This document shows positions 49,433 to 58,424 of a stretch of 64,000 bases of DNA, piece by piece. The DNA is taken from positions 930,001 through 994,000 of the forward strand of contig NZ_JACCFO010000001.1 in the NCBI RefSeq assembly GCF_013410565.1. The letters run 5' to 3'. The translations under genes were made by a program, and so were the position numbers. This DNA is from Streptomonospora nanhaiensis (lineage in GTDB: Bacteria; Actinomycetota; Actinomycetes; Streptosporangiales; Streptosporangiaceae). Numbering within the stretch: position 1 is the stretch's first letter; each line of letters begins with the position of its first letter. The notes under the pieces were generated by a model that made no database searches, was not told the origin of the DNA, and saw nothing but the letters and a program-made list of their open reading frames with translations.

Positions 49433-50230
49433 TCAGACCTTGCGCCAGGCGGGCACCCACGCGCCGTCGGTGACCTCGTAGTCGCCGAACAGCGCCGGGG
49501 CCTCGGCGCGCAGGACCTCGGCGATGCGGCCGAAGAGCAGCCGGATCTCCTCCTCGGCGCCGGGGGCGGTGCGGGCCTCGATGGTGTGGCGCAGGGTGCG
49601 CACGTTGGCGGTCCACACCAGGCCGGTGGCGACCCCCTCGGGGGCGAAGCGCCGCATGAACGAGGTGCGGTGCTTCTTCTCGGCGAAGGCCACGCCCTCC
49701 TCGTCCAGGCCGAAGTGCTCGGCCATCCACAGCTGGAACCGCTCCATCTGGTCCAGCATCTCGGTGGCGCGCTTCATCAGCTCGGGGTCGTCCTTGGCCC
49801 ACTCGGGGAACCAGAACGGGATGTCGGTCAGCCGCACGAACCGCAGCGACTCCTGGGAGACGGCGGTGCCGGGGCGGTGGCGGACGAGTTCGTGGGTGAG
49901 GACCCGGCTGACGTTGTGCAGCACGAAGCTGAAGCTGACGTGCTCCAGCACCGAGCCGTGCATGCTGGCCAGGATGTTGCCGAGGTAGGCGTCCTGGTCG
50001 GTGCGGATGCGGGTGACGTTGGGGTTGAGCCCGGGCTCCCAGGAGCGGTAGCACAGCCGGCCGGCGAACTCGGCGAGGTTCTGCGGGTCGTTGAGCGGGG
50101 TGTCCAGCTCGCCGCGGTCCAGCCGCTCCAGCCAGCTCTGGCCGCCGACGTCGGCGAGGTAGCGGGCGATCTCGTCGTAGTCCAGCTGCGGCCGGGCGAT
50201 CAGGTGGACCTCGGGCTCGACGCTCTTCAC
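49433..50230 (-). CDS. thyX: Flavin-dependent thymidylate synthase
   Basis: 265 residues. ThyX makes dTMP from dUMP using FAD, NADPH and methylene-tetrahydrofolate. The ThyX motif RHRPGTAVSQES (RHR x7 S) lies near residue 120, with GSVLEHVSFSFVLHNVSR before it and RTLRHTIEARTAPGAEEEIR toward the end. The GTG at 50230 has GGGGGAGA six bases upstream; an in-frame ATG 17 codons earlier gives an Arg-rich extension and is less likely. Confidence 0.95.
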   Translation of the reverse strand: MKSVEPEVHLIARPQLDYDEIARYLADVGGQSWLERLDRGELDTPLNDPQNLAEFAGRLCYRSWEPGLNPNVTRIRTDQDAYLGNILASMHGSVLEHVSFSFVLHNVSRVLTHELVRHRPGTAVSQESLRFVRLTDIPFWFPEWAKDDPELMKRATEMLDQMERFQLWMAEHFGLDEEGVAFAEKKHRTSFMRRFAPEGVATGLVWTANVRTLRHTIEARTAPGAEEEIRLLFGRIAEVLRAEAPALFGDYEVTDGAWVPAWRKV

Positions 50231-50408
50231 GTGGTTCTCTCCCCCAGGGCCGCGCCGTGGGCGGGCGCGGCGGTTGCTCATGGCGAGGCCGCCCGGGCGG
50301 TGGGCCCGCGCGCGGTGCGCGGGCCGGCGGGGAGGACGCGGCGGCGCGGTGGCGGCCGGCGGCCTCGGCGGGCGGCACAGGTCGAACGTAGCACCGCCCG
50401 CCCACAGG

Positions 50409-50449
50409 GCAGGTCCCCGGCCCGCCGCGGTGGCGGGCCGGGGACCTGC
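50409..50449 (-). terminator. 18-bp perfect hairpin after the small membrane protein gene
   Basis: Perfect 18-bp stem (50409-50426 with 50432-50449), loop GCGGT. It lies 62 bp past the stop of the 46-aa gene and 179 bp before thyX, so it should isolate the two genes. Confidence 0.6.
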
Positions 50450-50510
50450 GGGCGAATCTGTTGTCGGCTTCTTCTTTCGGTCCTGTTCGGGGATACGGGG
50501 GATGTCCGCG

Positions 50511-50651
50511 TCAACCGAGGTAGAACTGCCCGGGCGCCACGATCACGCCGAGAACGATCAGCACGATGCCCCAGAGGAGCTGGCGGCGCACCAGCGCGAA
50601 AACGCCGGCGACGATGAGGATGATCCCCAGTATCAGCAAGAGAATACCCAT
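50511..50651 (-). CDS. Small hydrophobic membrane protein, 46 aa
   Basis: MGILLLILGIILIVAGVFAL, a short basic turn VRRQ, then LLWGIVLIVLGVIVAPGQFYLG: two membrane helices joined by a charged loop. It resembles the small GPGG-motif membrane proteins that are widespread in actinobacteria, though here the motif reads APGQ. Only a weak ribosome site is seen before the ATG. It is bounded by a strong hairpin downstream and lies 66 bp from the epimerase gene on the same strand. Function unknown. Confidence 0.75.
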   Translation of the reverse strand: MGILLLILGIILIVAGVFALVRRQLLWGIVLIVLGVIVAPGQFYLG

Positions 50652-50717
50652 GGCCTATGGACTGCCCCTGGGGTCCTCGGCATAACGCGGGCCGGGCCAA
50701 GATTGTCGCAGATCTCG

Positions 50718-51524
50718 TTATTCCCGCAGGTGAGGCAGCACGGACTCGGGTCGGGCGAACGCGCCGCCCTGCGGGCCTCCGTGCCAGAAGGGGTCGTCGT
50801 CGCCGAACCGCCCGGCGAAGCGGGCGGCGTCGTCGACCGGGCGGTAGCCCAGCTCGTTCTCGCCCGCGCTGAGGTCCCAGAAGCGGCGGGCGTTGCCCGA
50901 GACCGCGTAGGCGGCGACGAAGGCCACGTTGGGCGCGGTGAGCGCGGCCCGCGCGAACCCGACGCAGTCGCGCGGGCTCAGCCAGGTGGCGAGGTGGCGG
51001 GTCTGGGTGGGCTCCTCCGCGAAGGAGCCCACCCGCAGGGCCACCACCTCCAGGCCGAAGGTGTCGGCGTAGAGCTGGCCCAGCGCCTCGGCGGCGACCT
51101 TGCTGACCCCGTAGAGGCCGTCGGGGCGCGGCGGCTCGTCGGGGAACACGTGGTGGTGGATGGGGTAGTTGCCGGTGACGCGGTTGCTGGAGAACAGCAC
51201 CACGCGGGGCACCCCGGCGCGGCGGGCGGCCTCCAGGACGTTGTGGGTGCCGCGCACGTTGACGTCGAGGAGGTCGTCCAAGGGCGCCTCGTCGGGGATC
51301 GCGGCGAGGTGGAGCACGGCGTCGGCGCCGGTGAACGCCTCGACCAGCGCCGCCCGGTCGCCGATGTCGACCCGGGCGGCGCTCTCGCGGTCGCCCTCGG
51401 GCTCGACCGGTTCGCGGTCGAGCAGTACGAGGTGCTCGGCGTCGGCGCGCAGCCCCGCGCGCAGGACGGAGCCGATCCGTCCCGCCGCTCCCGTCATCAC
51501 GATCCTGCCCGGTTTCACGTCCAT
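50718..51524 (-). CDS. NAD-dependent epimerase/dehydratase family protein (uronate dehydrogenase-like)
   Basis: 268 residues, extended SDR. MTGAAGRIGSVLRAGL binds NAD, and VRGTHNVLEAARRAGV, FSSNRVTG and LYGVSKVAAEAL (Tyr-Lys pair) follow. FVAAYAVSGNARRFWD near the end fits the uronate dehydrogenase-like group, which oxidises hexuronates to lactones. The ATG at 51524 is preceded by a short non-coding gap. The long open frame upstream is shadow of trpEG. Substrate is inferred only from similarity. Confidence 0.82.
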   Translation of the reverse strand: MDVKPGRIVMTGAAGRIGSVLRAGLRADAEHLVLLDREPVEPEGDRESAARVDIGDRAALVEAFTGADAVLHLAAIPDEAPLDDLLDVNVRGTHNVLEAARRAGVPRVVLFSSNRVTGNYPIHHHVFPDEPPRPDGLYGVSKVAAEALGQLYADTFGLEVVALRVGSFAEEPTQTRHLATWLSPRDCVGFARAALTAPNVAFVAAYAVSGNARRFWDLSAGENELGYRPVDDAARFAGRFGDDDPFWHGGPQGGAFARPESVLPHLRE

Positions 51525-51592
51525 ACCGTCGAGCGTAGGGTCGCGCCCCGGCGCCCGCGTCCGCCGAAGGCGGCGGGGCGCCGGTGCGCGCC

Positions 51593-53821
51593 TCACCTGG
51601 CCATGCGCAGCACCCGCTCGATGATCCGCTCCCCCACGGCGGCGGTGAGGATGGACTCGGGGTGGAACTGCACCGCCCACCGGCGCGCCTCGGGCGCCTC
51701 GACCGCCATCACCACGGGGGCCGCCGGGTCGTCGGTCACGGCGGTGACCGTGAACCCCTTGACCCGCTCGGGGGTGGTGTAGGTGGAGTGGTAGCGGGCG
51801 GCGGTGAACAGGCCGTTCTCGGCGAGGCCGGTGAGCAGGTCGCCGCCCTCCACGCGGATGCGGCCGGGCTTGCCGTGCACGGGCTCGGCCAGGGTGAGCA
51901 GCTCGCCGCCGGCGTGCTCGACCATGGCCTGCAGGCCCAGGCACACGCCGAACACCGGCAGGGCGCGCCGGTCCAGTTCGTCCAGCAGGGCGGCGGTGTT
52001 GAAGTCGGCGGGCAGGCCGGGACCGGGCGAGAGCACCACCAGGTGGGGGGCCAGCTCGTCCAGCAGCGCGGGGTCGAACCCGTGGCGCACCGTGGTGACC
52101 TCGGCGCCGTGGCGGCGGACGTAGTCGGCCAGGGTGTTGACGAAGGAGTCCTCGTAGTCGACCAGCAGCACCCGCATGCCGGCGCCGACCGGCGGGAGAG
52201 GGCGGGCCTCGGGCTCGGCGGGGGCGCCCTCGTGGCGGTCGGCGCGCGGCGCGGCGTCCAGGGCCAGGGTCTCCAGCAGCGCCCGCGCCTTGAGGAAGGT
52301 CTCGCGCTCCTCGGCGTCGGGGTCGGAGTCGTAGAGCAGGGTGGCGCCCACGCGCACCGTGGCCACGCCGTCGCGGATGTGGGCGGTGCGCAGGGTCAGG
52401 CCGGTGTTCATGGCGCCGTTGAAGTTGACCACCCCCACGGCGCCGCCGTACCAGCGCCGGGGCGTGGTCTCGTGCTGCTCGATGAACCGCATGGCCCAGG
52501 TCTTGGGGGCGCCGGTGACGGTGACGGCCCACATGTGGGTGAGGAAGGCGTCCAGCGCGTCGAACTCCGGGCGCAGCCGGCCCTCGATGTGGTCGACGGT
52601 GTGGATCAGGCGGCTGTACAGCTCGATCTGGCGGCGGCCGATCACGCGGACGCTGCCGGGCTCGCAGACCCGGGACTTGTCGTTGCGGTCGACGTCGGTG
52701 CACATGGTCAGCTCCGACTCCTCCTTGAGGGAGGACAGCAGCTCGCGGATGTTCTCGGCGTCGCCCAAGGCGTCGTCGCCGCGCGCGATCGTGCCGGAGA
52801 TGGGGCAGGTCTCGACGCGCTGGCCTTGGCCGGGGGCGCCGCTGACGCGCACGAACATCTCGGGCGAGGCCCCGACCAGGTACTCGCCCTCGCCGAGGTT
52901 GAAGAAGAACTCGTAGGGGGCGGGGTTGCGCTCGCGCAGCCGCTCGTAGAAGCGGGCGGGCGACTCGCAGGCGCCGTAGGTGCGGTGGCCGGGCACGACC
53001 TCGAACAGGTCGCCGCGGACGAACCGCTCCTTGGCCTTCTCGACGATGCGGGCGTAGCTGCCGGGCTCGGGCGGGGGCGGGATCTCGGCGGGCACCACGG
53101 CGGGCGTGGGCTCGGTCGCGCGGGGCAGGCCGTGGGTGGTGGCGGGCCCGGCACCCGCCGCGGCGCCCTCGCGGGTGAACTCGTAGGTGTAGCGCAGGCA
53201 GGTCTCGCGCTTGCGGTCGCGCACGACGATGGCGTCGGGCAGGTGCAGCACGAGGTCGCGGTCCTCGGGGTGGCGCTCCAGCACCGGTTCGATCGGCTCG
53301 AACTGGAAGGCGAGGTCGTAGCCGAAAGCGCCGTAGAGGCCCAGGTGGGGGTCGTCCTCGGCGGAGAAGAGCGCGACGATGGAGCGGAGCACGGAGAACA
53401 CGCTGGGCCGCCGGCTGCGCTGCTCCTCGGTGAAGAACTCGCCGGGGCCGGGCTCGGGCACGGTGACCTCAAGGCGGTCGGGGTCGCCGCTGCGGGCGGC
53501 GCCGTGCTCGGCGAAGGCCGCGGCGATCACCGGCATCAGCACCCGGCCGCGGTCGTTGAGCGCGACGGCGGTGACGCGGCGCCCGCGCGCGGCGACCTCC
53601 ACGCAGGGGTCGACGTAGCCCAGGTGCCAGCGGCTGTAGCGGCCGGGGTACTCCATGCCCGAGGAGAGCACGCCGCCGCGGCGGTGCTCGACGGCCTGGA
53701 CGAGCGCGGTGAGGACTTCGGGGTCGCAGGGCGCGGCGGTGCGCTCTACGGCGAGCCCACCGGCGGTGCGGTAGGCGATGCGGCTCGACTCGGACGGTGC
53801 GGAGTCAGTACCTGGGGTCAC
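51593..53821 (-). CDS. trpEG: Anthranilate synthase, fused components I and II
   Basis: 742 residues. The first 520 hold the chorismate-utilising domain (EFFFNLGEGEYLVGASPEMFVRV; PISGTIARG; ELTMCTDVDRNDKSRVCEPGSV; LTHMWAVTVTGAPK; RRWYGGAVG). VLSSGMEYPGRYSRW near residue 52 resembles the tryptophan feedback site. From about residue 548 a glutamine amidotransferase begins (LLVDYEDSFVNTLADYVRR), with the nucleophile in GVCLGLQAM and the His-Glu pair in FHPES. It makes anthranilate for tryptophan. GTG start with AAGGA six bases upstream. A leader peptide and terminator lie in front of it. Confidence 0.95.
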   Translation of the reverse strand: MTPGTDSAPSESSRIAYRTAGGLAVERTAAPCDPEVLTALVQAVEHRRGGVLSSGMEYPGRYSRWHLGYVDPCVEVAARGRRVTAVALNDRGRVLMPVIAAAFAEHGAARSGDPDRLEVTVPEPGPGEFFTEEQRSRRPSVFSVLRSIVALFSAEDDPHLGLYGAFGYDLAFQFEPIEPVLERHPEDRDLVLHLPDAIVVRDRKRETCLRYTYEFTREGAAAGAGPATTHGLPRATEPTPAVVPAEIPPPPEPGSYARIVEKAKERFVRGDLFEVVPGHRTYGACESPARFYERLRERNPAPYEFFFNLGEGEYLVGASPEMFVRVSGAPGQGQRVETCPISGTIARGDDALGDAENIRELLSSLKEESELTMCTDVDRNDKSRVCEPGSVRVIGRRQIELYSRLIHTVDHIEGRLRPEFDALDAFLTHMWAVTVTGAPKTWAMRFIEQHETTPRRWYGGAVGVVNFNGAMNTGLTLRTAHIRDGVATVRVGATLLYDSDPDAEERETFLKARALLETLALDAAPRADRHEGAPAEPEARPLPPVGAGMRVLLVDYEDSFVNTLADYVRRHGAEVTTVRHGFDPALLDELAPHLVVLSPGPGLPADFNTAALLDELDRRALPVFGVCLGLQAMVEHAGGELLTLAEPVHGKPGRIRVEGGDLLTGLAENGLFTAARYHSTYTTPERVKGFTVTAVTDDPAAPVVMAVEAPEARRWAVQFHPESILTAAVGERIIERVLRMAR

Positions 53822-53885
53822 GGCCGGTCCTTTTCACACGTGGACGGTGCGGATTTGGCGCCGCCGAACCGGGGCCGTGAACACG

Positions 53886-53912
53886 AAAAACGACCGCCGG
53901 TGCGGGCGGTCG
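53886..53912 (-). terminator. trp attenuator terminator
   Basis: Stem CGACCGCC with GGCGGTCG (8 bp, 6-nt loop) followed on the minus strand by TTTTT. It lies between the trpL stop (53951) and the trpEG start, the position of an attenuator. It is the clearest T-tailed terminator in the window. Confidence 0.85.
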
Positions 53913-53950
53913 TGCGCTGGTTGGTGGAATCGCGAACCTGCGGGCGCCGC

Positions 53951-53995
53951 CTAGGGGCGGCGCCACCACTGGGGTGGGGTCGGAGCGATTCGCAT
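53951..53995 (-). CDS. trpL: trp leader peptide, 14 aa
   Basis: Minus-strand MRIAPTPPQWWRRP with two tandem Trp codons. It lies 38 bp ahead of the attenuator terminator and 129 bp ahead of trpEG. When Trp-tRNA is short, stalling at the Trp pair should prevent terminator formation. No ribosome site precedes it, but TATGCT lies six bases before the ATG, so it is probably the very 5' end of the transcript. Confidence 0.85.
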   Translation of the reverse strand: MRIAPTPPQWWRRP

Positions 53996-54001
53996 GGAGG
54001 A

Positions 54002-54007
54002 AGCATA
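54002..54007 (-). promoter_or_regulatory. -10 box of trpL-trpEG, leaderless type
   Basis: TATGCT ends six bases before the trpL ATG. Confidence 0.6.
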
Positions 54008-54039
54008 GCGCATCGGAGGTCGGCGGTGCGGGTGTACGC

Positions 54040-54123
54040 CTGGATCGCGACACGCGGTTCTGCTACGCTCGATTGGCTCAAATATAGATGAGAGCATATC
54101 TCATTAAGGAGCATACCACAGAC
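54040..54123 (+). promoter_or_regulatory. AT-rich promoter region of helR
   Basis: AT-rich for this genome. It has two -10 candidates (TACGCT near 54063, TATAGAT near 54084), the inverted repeat ATGAGA GCATA TCTCAT near 54088-54104, and AAGGAG nine bases before the ATG at 54124. I do not see a typical rifamycin-associated element. Confidence 0.5.
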
Positions 54124-54147
54124 ATGGAGCAGCGTCAAACCGACTAG
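54124..54147 (+). other. Short ORF MEQRQTD-stop ahead of helR
   Basis: An ATG with good ribosome site opens seven codons and stops at TAG (54145-54147). The same frame then continues without interruption into helR. Either this is the true gene start with a nonsense change at codon 8, or it is a tiny leader peptide. Confidence 0.6.
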
Positions 54148-54258
54148 GTAGCCGAGCAGTCGCCCGCCCCGCAGCGGCCGTCACACCCCTCCCCCGGCCG
54201 CGGTGCCGCCCTGCGCACCGAGCAGGACCACGTCGACCGGGTCTACGCCCGCCTGGAC

Positions 54259-56469
54259 GTGCTGCGCGAACGCGCCGCCTCCGCGCTCACCGCGGCGCTG
54301 GCGCGCGGCGGCGCCGGCGGCTACGCCGCGCTGATGGAGCGCGAGGCCACCGTCGCCGAGCAGGCGGCGCGCGCCGCGCGGCTCTCGGCGGTCGAGAACG
54401 GCCTGTGCTTCGGCCGGATCGACCACGCCCCCGACCACGGCGGCGACACGCTCTACATCGGCCGCATCGGCATCCGCGACGACGACCACGAGTCACTGCT
54501 GGTGGACTGGCGGGCGCCGGCCGCCCGGCCCTTCTACTCGGCCACCCCCGTCTCGCCCGACGGCCTGGTGCGCCGCCGCCACCTGCACATGCGCGACCGC
54601 GCGGTGACGGGGGTGGACGACAAGGTGTTCGACCTCGACGGCCTCAGCGACTCCGACCGCCGCACGCTGGTGGGCGAGGCGGCGCTGCTGGCCGGGCTGC
54701 GCCGCGGACGCACCGGCCGCATGCGCGACATCGTCGCCACCATCCAGACCGAGCAGGACCGGGTCATCCGGTCGGACCTGGCGGGGGTGCTGGTGGTGCA
54801 GGGCGGCCCCGGCACCGGCAAGACGGTCGCCGCCCTGCACCGGGCGGCCTACCTGCTCTACACCCACCGCGCCGTGCTGGAGCGCCGGGGCGTGCTGGTC
54901 GTGGGGCCCAACCCGGCCTTCCTGCGCTACATCGGCGAGGTGCTGCCGTCCCTCGGTGAGACCGACGTGGTGCTGCGCACGGTGGGCGAACTCTTCCCCG
55001 GCGTCGCGGCCACCGCCCAGGACCCTCCGGAGACCGCCGTGGTCAAGGGCTCCCTGCGCATGACGGCGCTGGTGGAGGCGGCGGTGGCCGACCGCCAGCG
55101 CGTGCCGGGCGAGCCGGGCGGGACCGGCCCGGGCTCCGCGCTGGTGGTCGCGGCCGACGGCATGCGCCTGCGGGTTCCCGCCGCGGTGTGCCGCTCGGTC
55201 CGCGACCGCGCGCGGGCGCTGCCGCTGCCCCACAACATGGCCCGCAAGCTGGTCGTCAACCGCCTGCTGGAGGCGCTGGCGCGCGACCAGGCGCGCCAAC
55301 TGGACCGCCCCGCCGACGAGGCCGACCTGCGGTACACGGCCCAGGCCCTGTGGCAGGAGGAGCCGGTGCGGCGCGCGATCGACGGGCTGTGGCCGCACCT
55401 CACCCCCCAGGAGCTGGTCGGCCGGCTGCTCGCCGACCGCGCGGTCCTGGAGCGCGTCGGGGCGCGGGCCGGGCTCACCGAGTCGGAGCGCGCCGCGCTG
55501 CACCGCCCGGCCGGCGGGCCGTGGACCGTCGGCGACGTCCCGCTGCTGGACGAGGCGGCGGAGCTGCTGGGCGCCGACAACAGCGCCGACCTGGCCGCCG
55601 AGCGCGCCGACCGCCGGCGCCGCGCCGACGAGGAGCGCTACGCCCAGGGGGTGCTGGAGTACACCGGGCTGTTCGAGGACGGCCTGATGGCCGCCGACAC
55701 GCTGGCCGAGCGGCAGCGGGGCGCGGCCCCGGCCGCCACCACCGCCGAGCGCGCCGCGGCCGACCGCGAATGGGCCTACGGCCACGTGATCGTGGACGAG
55801 GCCCAGGAGCTGTCGGAGATGGCCTGGCGCGTGGTCATGCGGCGGGTCCCCACCCGCTCGCTCACGGTCGTGGGCGACACCGCGCAGACGGGGAGCCCGG
55901 CGGGCGCGCGGTCCTGGAGCGGCATGCTGGGCCGCTACGCCAACAGGCGGCTGCGCGAGCAGCGGCTGCTGGTCAACTACCGCACGCCCGCGCCGATCAT
56001 GGCGGTGGCCGCCGACGTCCTGGCCGAGGCGGCGCCCGGGGAGCGGGCCCCGGAGTCGGTGCGCGCCGGGGGCGACCCGCCGCGCGCCGTCCGGGTCGCT
56101 GACACCGACCTGCCCGCGCGCCTGCCAAAGCTGGTGGCCGAGGAGCTGGCCGCGATCGGCGAGGGGCGGGTGGCGGTCATCGCCCCGCCCGACCGCCACA
56201 CCGAGGTGGCCGCGCTGCTGCCTGCCGCTGCGGCCGACGCAGGGCCCGGGGCGCTGGACGCGGCGGTGGCGGTACTGACCCCGGGCGCGAGCAAGGGGCT
56301 GGAGTTCGACTCCGTGGTGGTGGTCGACCCGGTAGGGGTGGCCGCGTCGTCGGCGGCGGGCGGCCGCGACCTGTACGTGGCCCTCACCCGCGCCACCCGC
56401 CGCCTGACCGTGGTCCACGAGGGGCCGCTGCCGCCGATGCTGCGCCGGCTGCGGGAGGAGCCGGCCTAG
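54259..56469 (+). CDS. helR: HelD/HelR-type RNA polymerase-associated ATPase
   Basis: 736 residues from the GTG at 54259; the open frame runs back without a start codon to a TAG at 54145. The UvrD-like ATPase core has Walker A GGPGTGKT near residue 186, Walker B VIVDEAQELSE near 515, VVGDTAQT and LVNYRTPAP, and a final helicase motif ASKGLEFDSVVVVD. A long N-terminal insertion of the HelD type carries RTEQDHVDRVYARLD. Such proteins recycle or protect RNA polymerase; HelR displaces rifamycins from it. The N-terminus after the TAG still reads like a normal HelR start, which is why a disrupted longer form is likely. Divergent from trpEG. Confidence 0.8.
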   Translation: MLRERAASALTAALARGGAGGYAALMEREATVAEQAARAARLSAVENGLCFGRIDHAPDHGGDTLYIGRIGIRDDDHESLLVDWRAPAARPFYSATPVSPDGLVRRRHLHMRDRAVTGVDDKVFDLDGLSDSDRRTLVGEAALLAGLRRGRTGRMRDIVATIQTEQDRVIRSDLAGVLVVQGGPGTGKTVAALHRAAYLLYTHRAVLERRGVLVVGPNPAFLRYIGEVLPSLGETDVVLRTVGELFPGVAATAQDPPETAVVKGSLRMTALVEAAVADRQRVPGEPGGTGPGSALVVAADGMRLRVPAAVCRSVRDRARALPLPHNMARKLVVNRLLEALARDQARQLDRPADEADLRYTAQALWQEEPVRRAIDGLWPHLTPQELVGRLLADRAVLERVGARAGLTESERAALHRPAGGPWTVGDVPLLDEAAELLGADNSADLAAERADRRRRADEERYAQGVLEYTGLFEDGLMAADTLAERQRGAAPAATTAERAAADREWAYGHVIVDEAQELSEMAWRVVMRRVPTRSLTVVGDTAQTGSPAGARSWSGMLGRYANRRLREQRLLVNYRTPAPIMAVAADVLAEAAPGERAPESVRAGGDPPRAVRVADTDLPARLPKLVAEELAAIGEGRVAVIAPPDRHTEVAALLPAAAADAGPGALDAAVAVLTPGASKGLEFDSVVVVDPVGVAASSAAGGRDLYVALTRATRRLTVVHEGPLPPMLRRLREEPA

Positions 56470-56555
56470 TGACGGGTCGGGGCGGGTGGAAGGGGCGGCA
56501 GAACGGTGTCCGATCCCCGCCGGACAGGTCCGACCGCGCCGTCCACCCTGGTCCC

Positions 56556-57017
56556 ATGACAAAGACATACGACACCGACTCGACCGCCGTCCTCACCGGC
56601 ATGTACGCGGCCGAGGCGCGGTACCTGGCGGCGGGCGGACCCGGTGCGGCCTCGTTCGACATCCTCGCCCCCTACTTCGCTCCCGACGTGGAGCTGCATC
56701 AGGCGGCGGCGCTGCCCTACGGCGGCACGTGGCGCGGGCACGCGGGGCTGGCGCGGTTCTTCCACGCGATGAGCCGGACGTGGGAGTCGTTCGCGATGGC
56801 CGAGCAGGCGTTCCTGGCCACCGGACCGACCGCCGTGGTGCTCACCCAGGTCCACGCCCGCGCCCGCGCCACCGGCCGCGATCTGGCCTTCCCCATCCTG
56901 CAGACGATCGCGGTCGAGGACGGGAGAATCCGCGAGGTGCGCCCGTTCTACTGGGACACGGCGGCGATCGCGGCCGCCTGCACGGCCACGGCCGCGGCCC
57001 CTGCCGGTACCGGCTGA
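56556..57017 (+). CDS. SnoaL-like/NTF2-fold protein
   Basis: 153 residues. FAPDVELHQAAALPYGGTWRG and FRTW-like middle segment (MSRTWESFAMAEQAFLA), ending RIREVRPFYWDT, match the SnoaL-like NTF2 fold used by small polyketide cyclases and many binding proteins. No specific substrate can be inferred. The ATG at 56556 follows 93 bp after helR on the same strand, so a shared transcript is possible. Confidence 0.8.
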   Translation: MTKTYDTDSTAVLTGMYAAEARYLAAGGPGAASFDILAPYFAPDVELHQAAALPYGGTWRGHAGLARFFHAMSRTWESFAMAEQAFLATGPTAVVLTQVHARARATGRDLAFPILQTIAVEDGRIREVRPFYWDTAAIAAACTATAAAPAGTG

Positions 57018-57027
57018 GGCCGGCTGA

Positions 57028-57112
57028 GGGGGGTGGGGTGGCATGGGGTGGGATGGGTGGAGGGATTCGGGGGGGGGAATCGGCGGGAACAGGGACGCCG
57101 ACTCGGGGGGGC
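57028..57112 (+). repeat. G-run tract (possible G-quadruplex)
   Basis: About ten runs of three or more G within 85 bp right after the SnoaL-like gene, with the longest run nine G. It meets the G3+N1-7 rule repeatedly. Confidence 0.6.
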
Positions 57113-57963
57113 GTCGGCTGGCGAGGGGCCGGGCGCGGCGGACACCGGACACGGGAAGGGCGGCCCTGCCCCAACGGGGCGGCAACGGGGGGCGCGTGTG
57201 CGGCGCCGCGACCATCTTGCACGGCCGGCGGAGGATGAGGCCCCGACGAGGCGCCCACGGCAGCCAGCGGCCAGGCCGGCGCCCACCGCTCCCGCCGGGC
57301 GAGGGCGAAGGCCCAGACGAGGCACCGAGGCCGACCAGGGTCAGGCGCCGCGCCCACCGGGACTGCCGGCACGTGGCTCGGCCCCGACGAGGCGCCAAGG
57401 CCAAGCGGGGGTCAGGCACGCGACCACCGGTCCCCGGGTCCGCCGGCCGAGGTGGCGACGCGGCCGAAGCCGAGCGCGGGGCCGGGCACGCGACCACCGA
57501 CCGGCAGGGCGGACGGTCGAGGCGGCATCGGGCACCGAGGCCGGGCGCGGCCACAGCCCGCGATCATCGGCGGCGGAACGGGTGGCCGCGGCGGCGACGG
57601 GAGAGACGGCCGCTCGGCGGTGCGGCCGGGGCCGGGCCGGTCTGGGGCGCCACCGCGCGCGGTGGCGCGAGCTCTCATGGTCCTGTCTCTGCTCAGGTGG
57701 CATGTGAAGGGACGGTCGAGGAAACCCGAATGTCCTCGGCGCACAGCGCGGCGCTGTCATGGAAGTCGCCCCTTTGCCCCGACCGAGGAGAGCGGGGCAG
57801 CACGGGAGACACCTCACAAGGGCCACAGTGATGGCGAGCCGGAGGCGGCCACGCGCCCGGGGCGGCGTGCGCCTGCGGGGTCGGGGCCGGACCGGTCGAG
57901 CACGACCGTCCCCCGTTCCGCGCGCCCCACCAACGGACAGCACCGGGCAAACCGGACACTCAC

Positions 57964-58424
57964 CCCCTTGCATCTCACATGGCGAGACAAAATCGGGGCC
58001 TTTCACGACGATCTAGCATCCACGGCCGCCCGAACGACCGTGAATACATACTCGCCACCCCTGAAAAGCGACATAAGCCCCGAAGCAACCCTCGCAGCAC
58101 CCACACTGTCTCATTATGCGGACACCGTGAGCGCACCAGCGGCCTCCATGCCCCCAGTGAGAGTCGAATGAATGAACAAATCGGGCAATCAGCCCATAGC
58201 AATCGAGCGTAGGCCGACGAGATGACGGTCTCGGCGCCCTGAACTTCCTGCACCCGCCCCGGCCACCCGCGCCGCCCTCGCCGACCAAGTGGCCGCAGCG
58301 GCGTGGCCGGTCCACCGGGGTGCGGCGTCGGAGCGACGCAAGTGCCCTCCGGTCGAAACGGCGACCCCCAGCGGCACGTGGTCGCAAAAAGGTCTTTCCG
58401 CCTCGCCATGTGAGATTGCAGGGG
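57964..58424. repeat. AT-richer segment with 23-bp inverted arms
   Basis: Left arm 57964-57986 (CCCCTTGCATCTCACATGGCGAG) is nearly the reverse complement of the right arm 58402-58424 (CCCCTGCAATCTCACATGGCGAG on the minus strand); 14 bases are identical and the outer CCCCT is shared. Beyond the arms inside, CCTTT and CGAC occur at matching places. Each arm contains ATGGCGAG that opens an inward ORF (MARQNRGLS... on plus; MARRKDLFA... on minus). The interior to about 58220 has a lower GC content than its surroundings. Confidence 0.6.
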
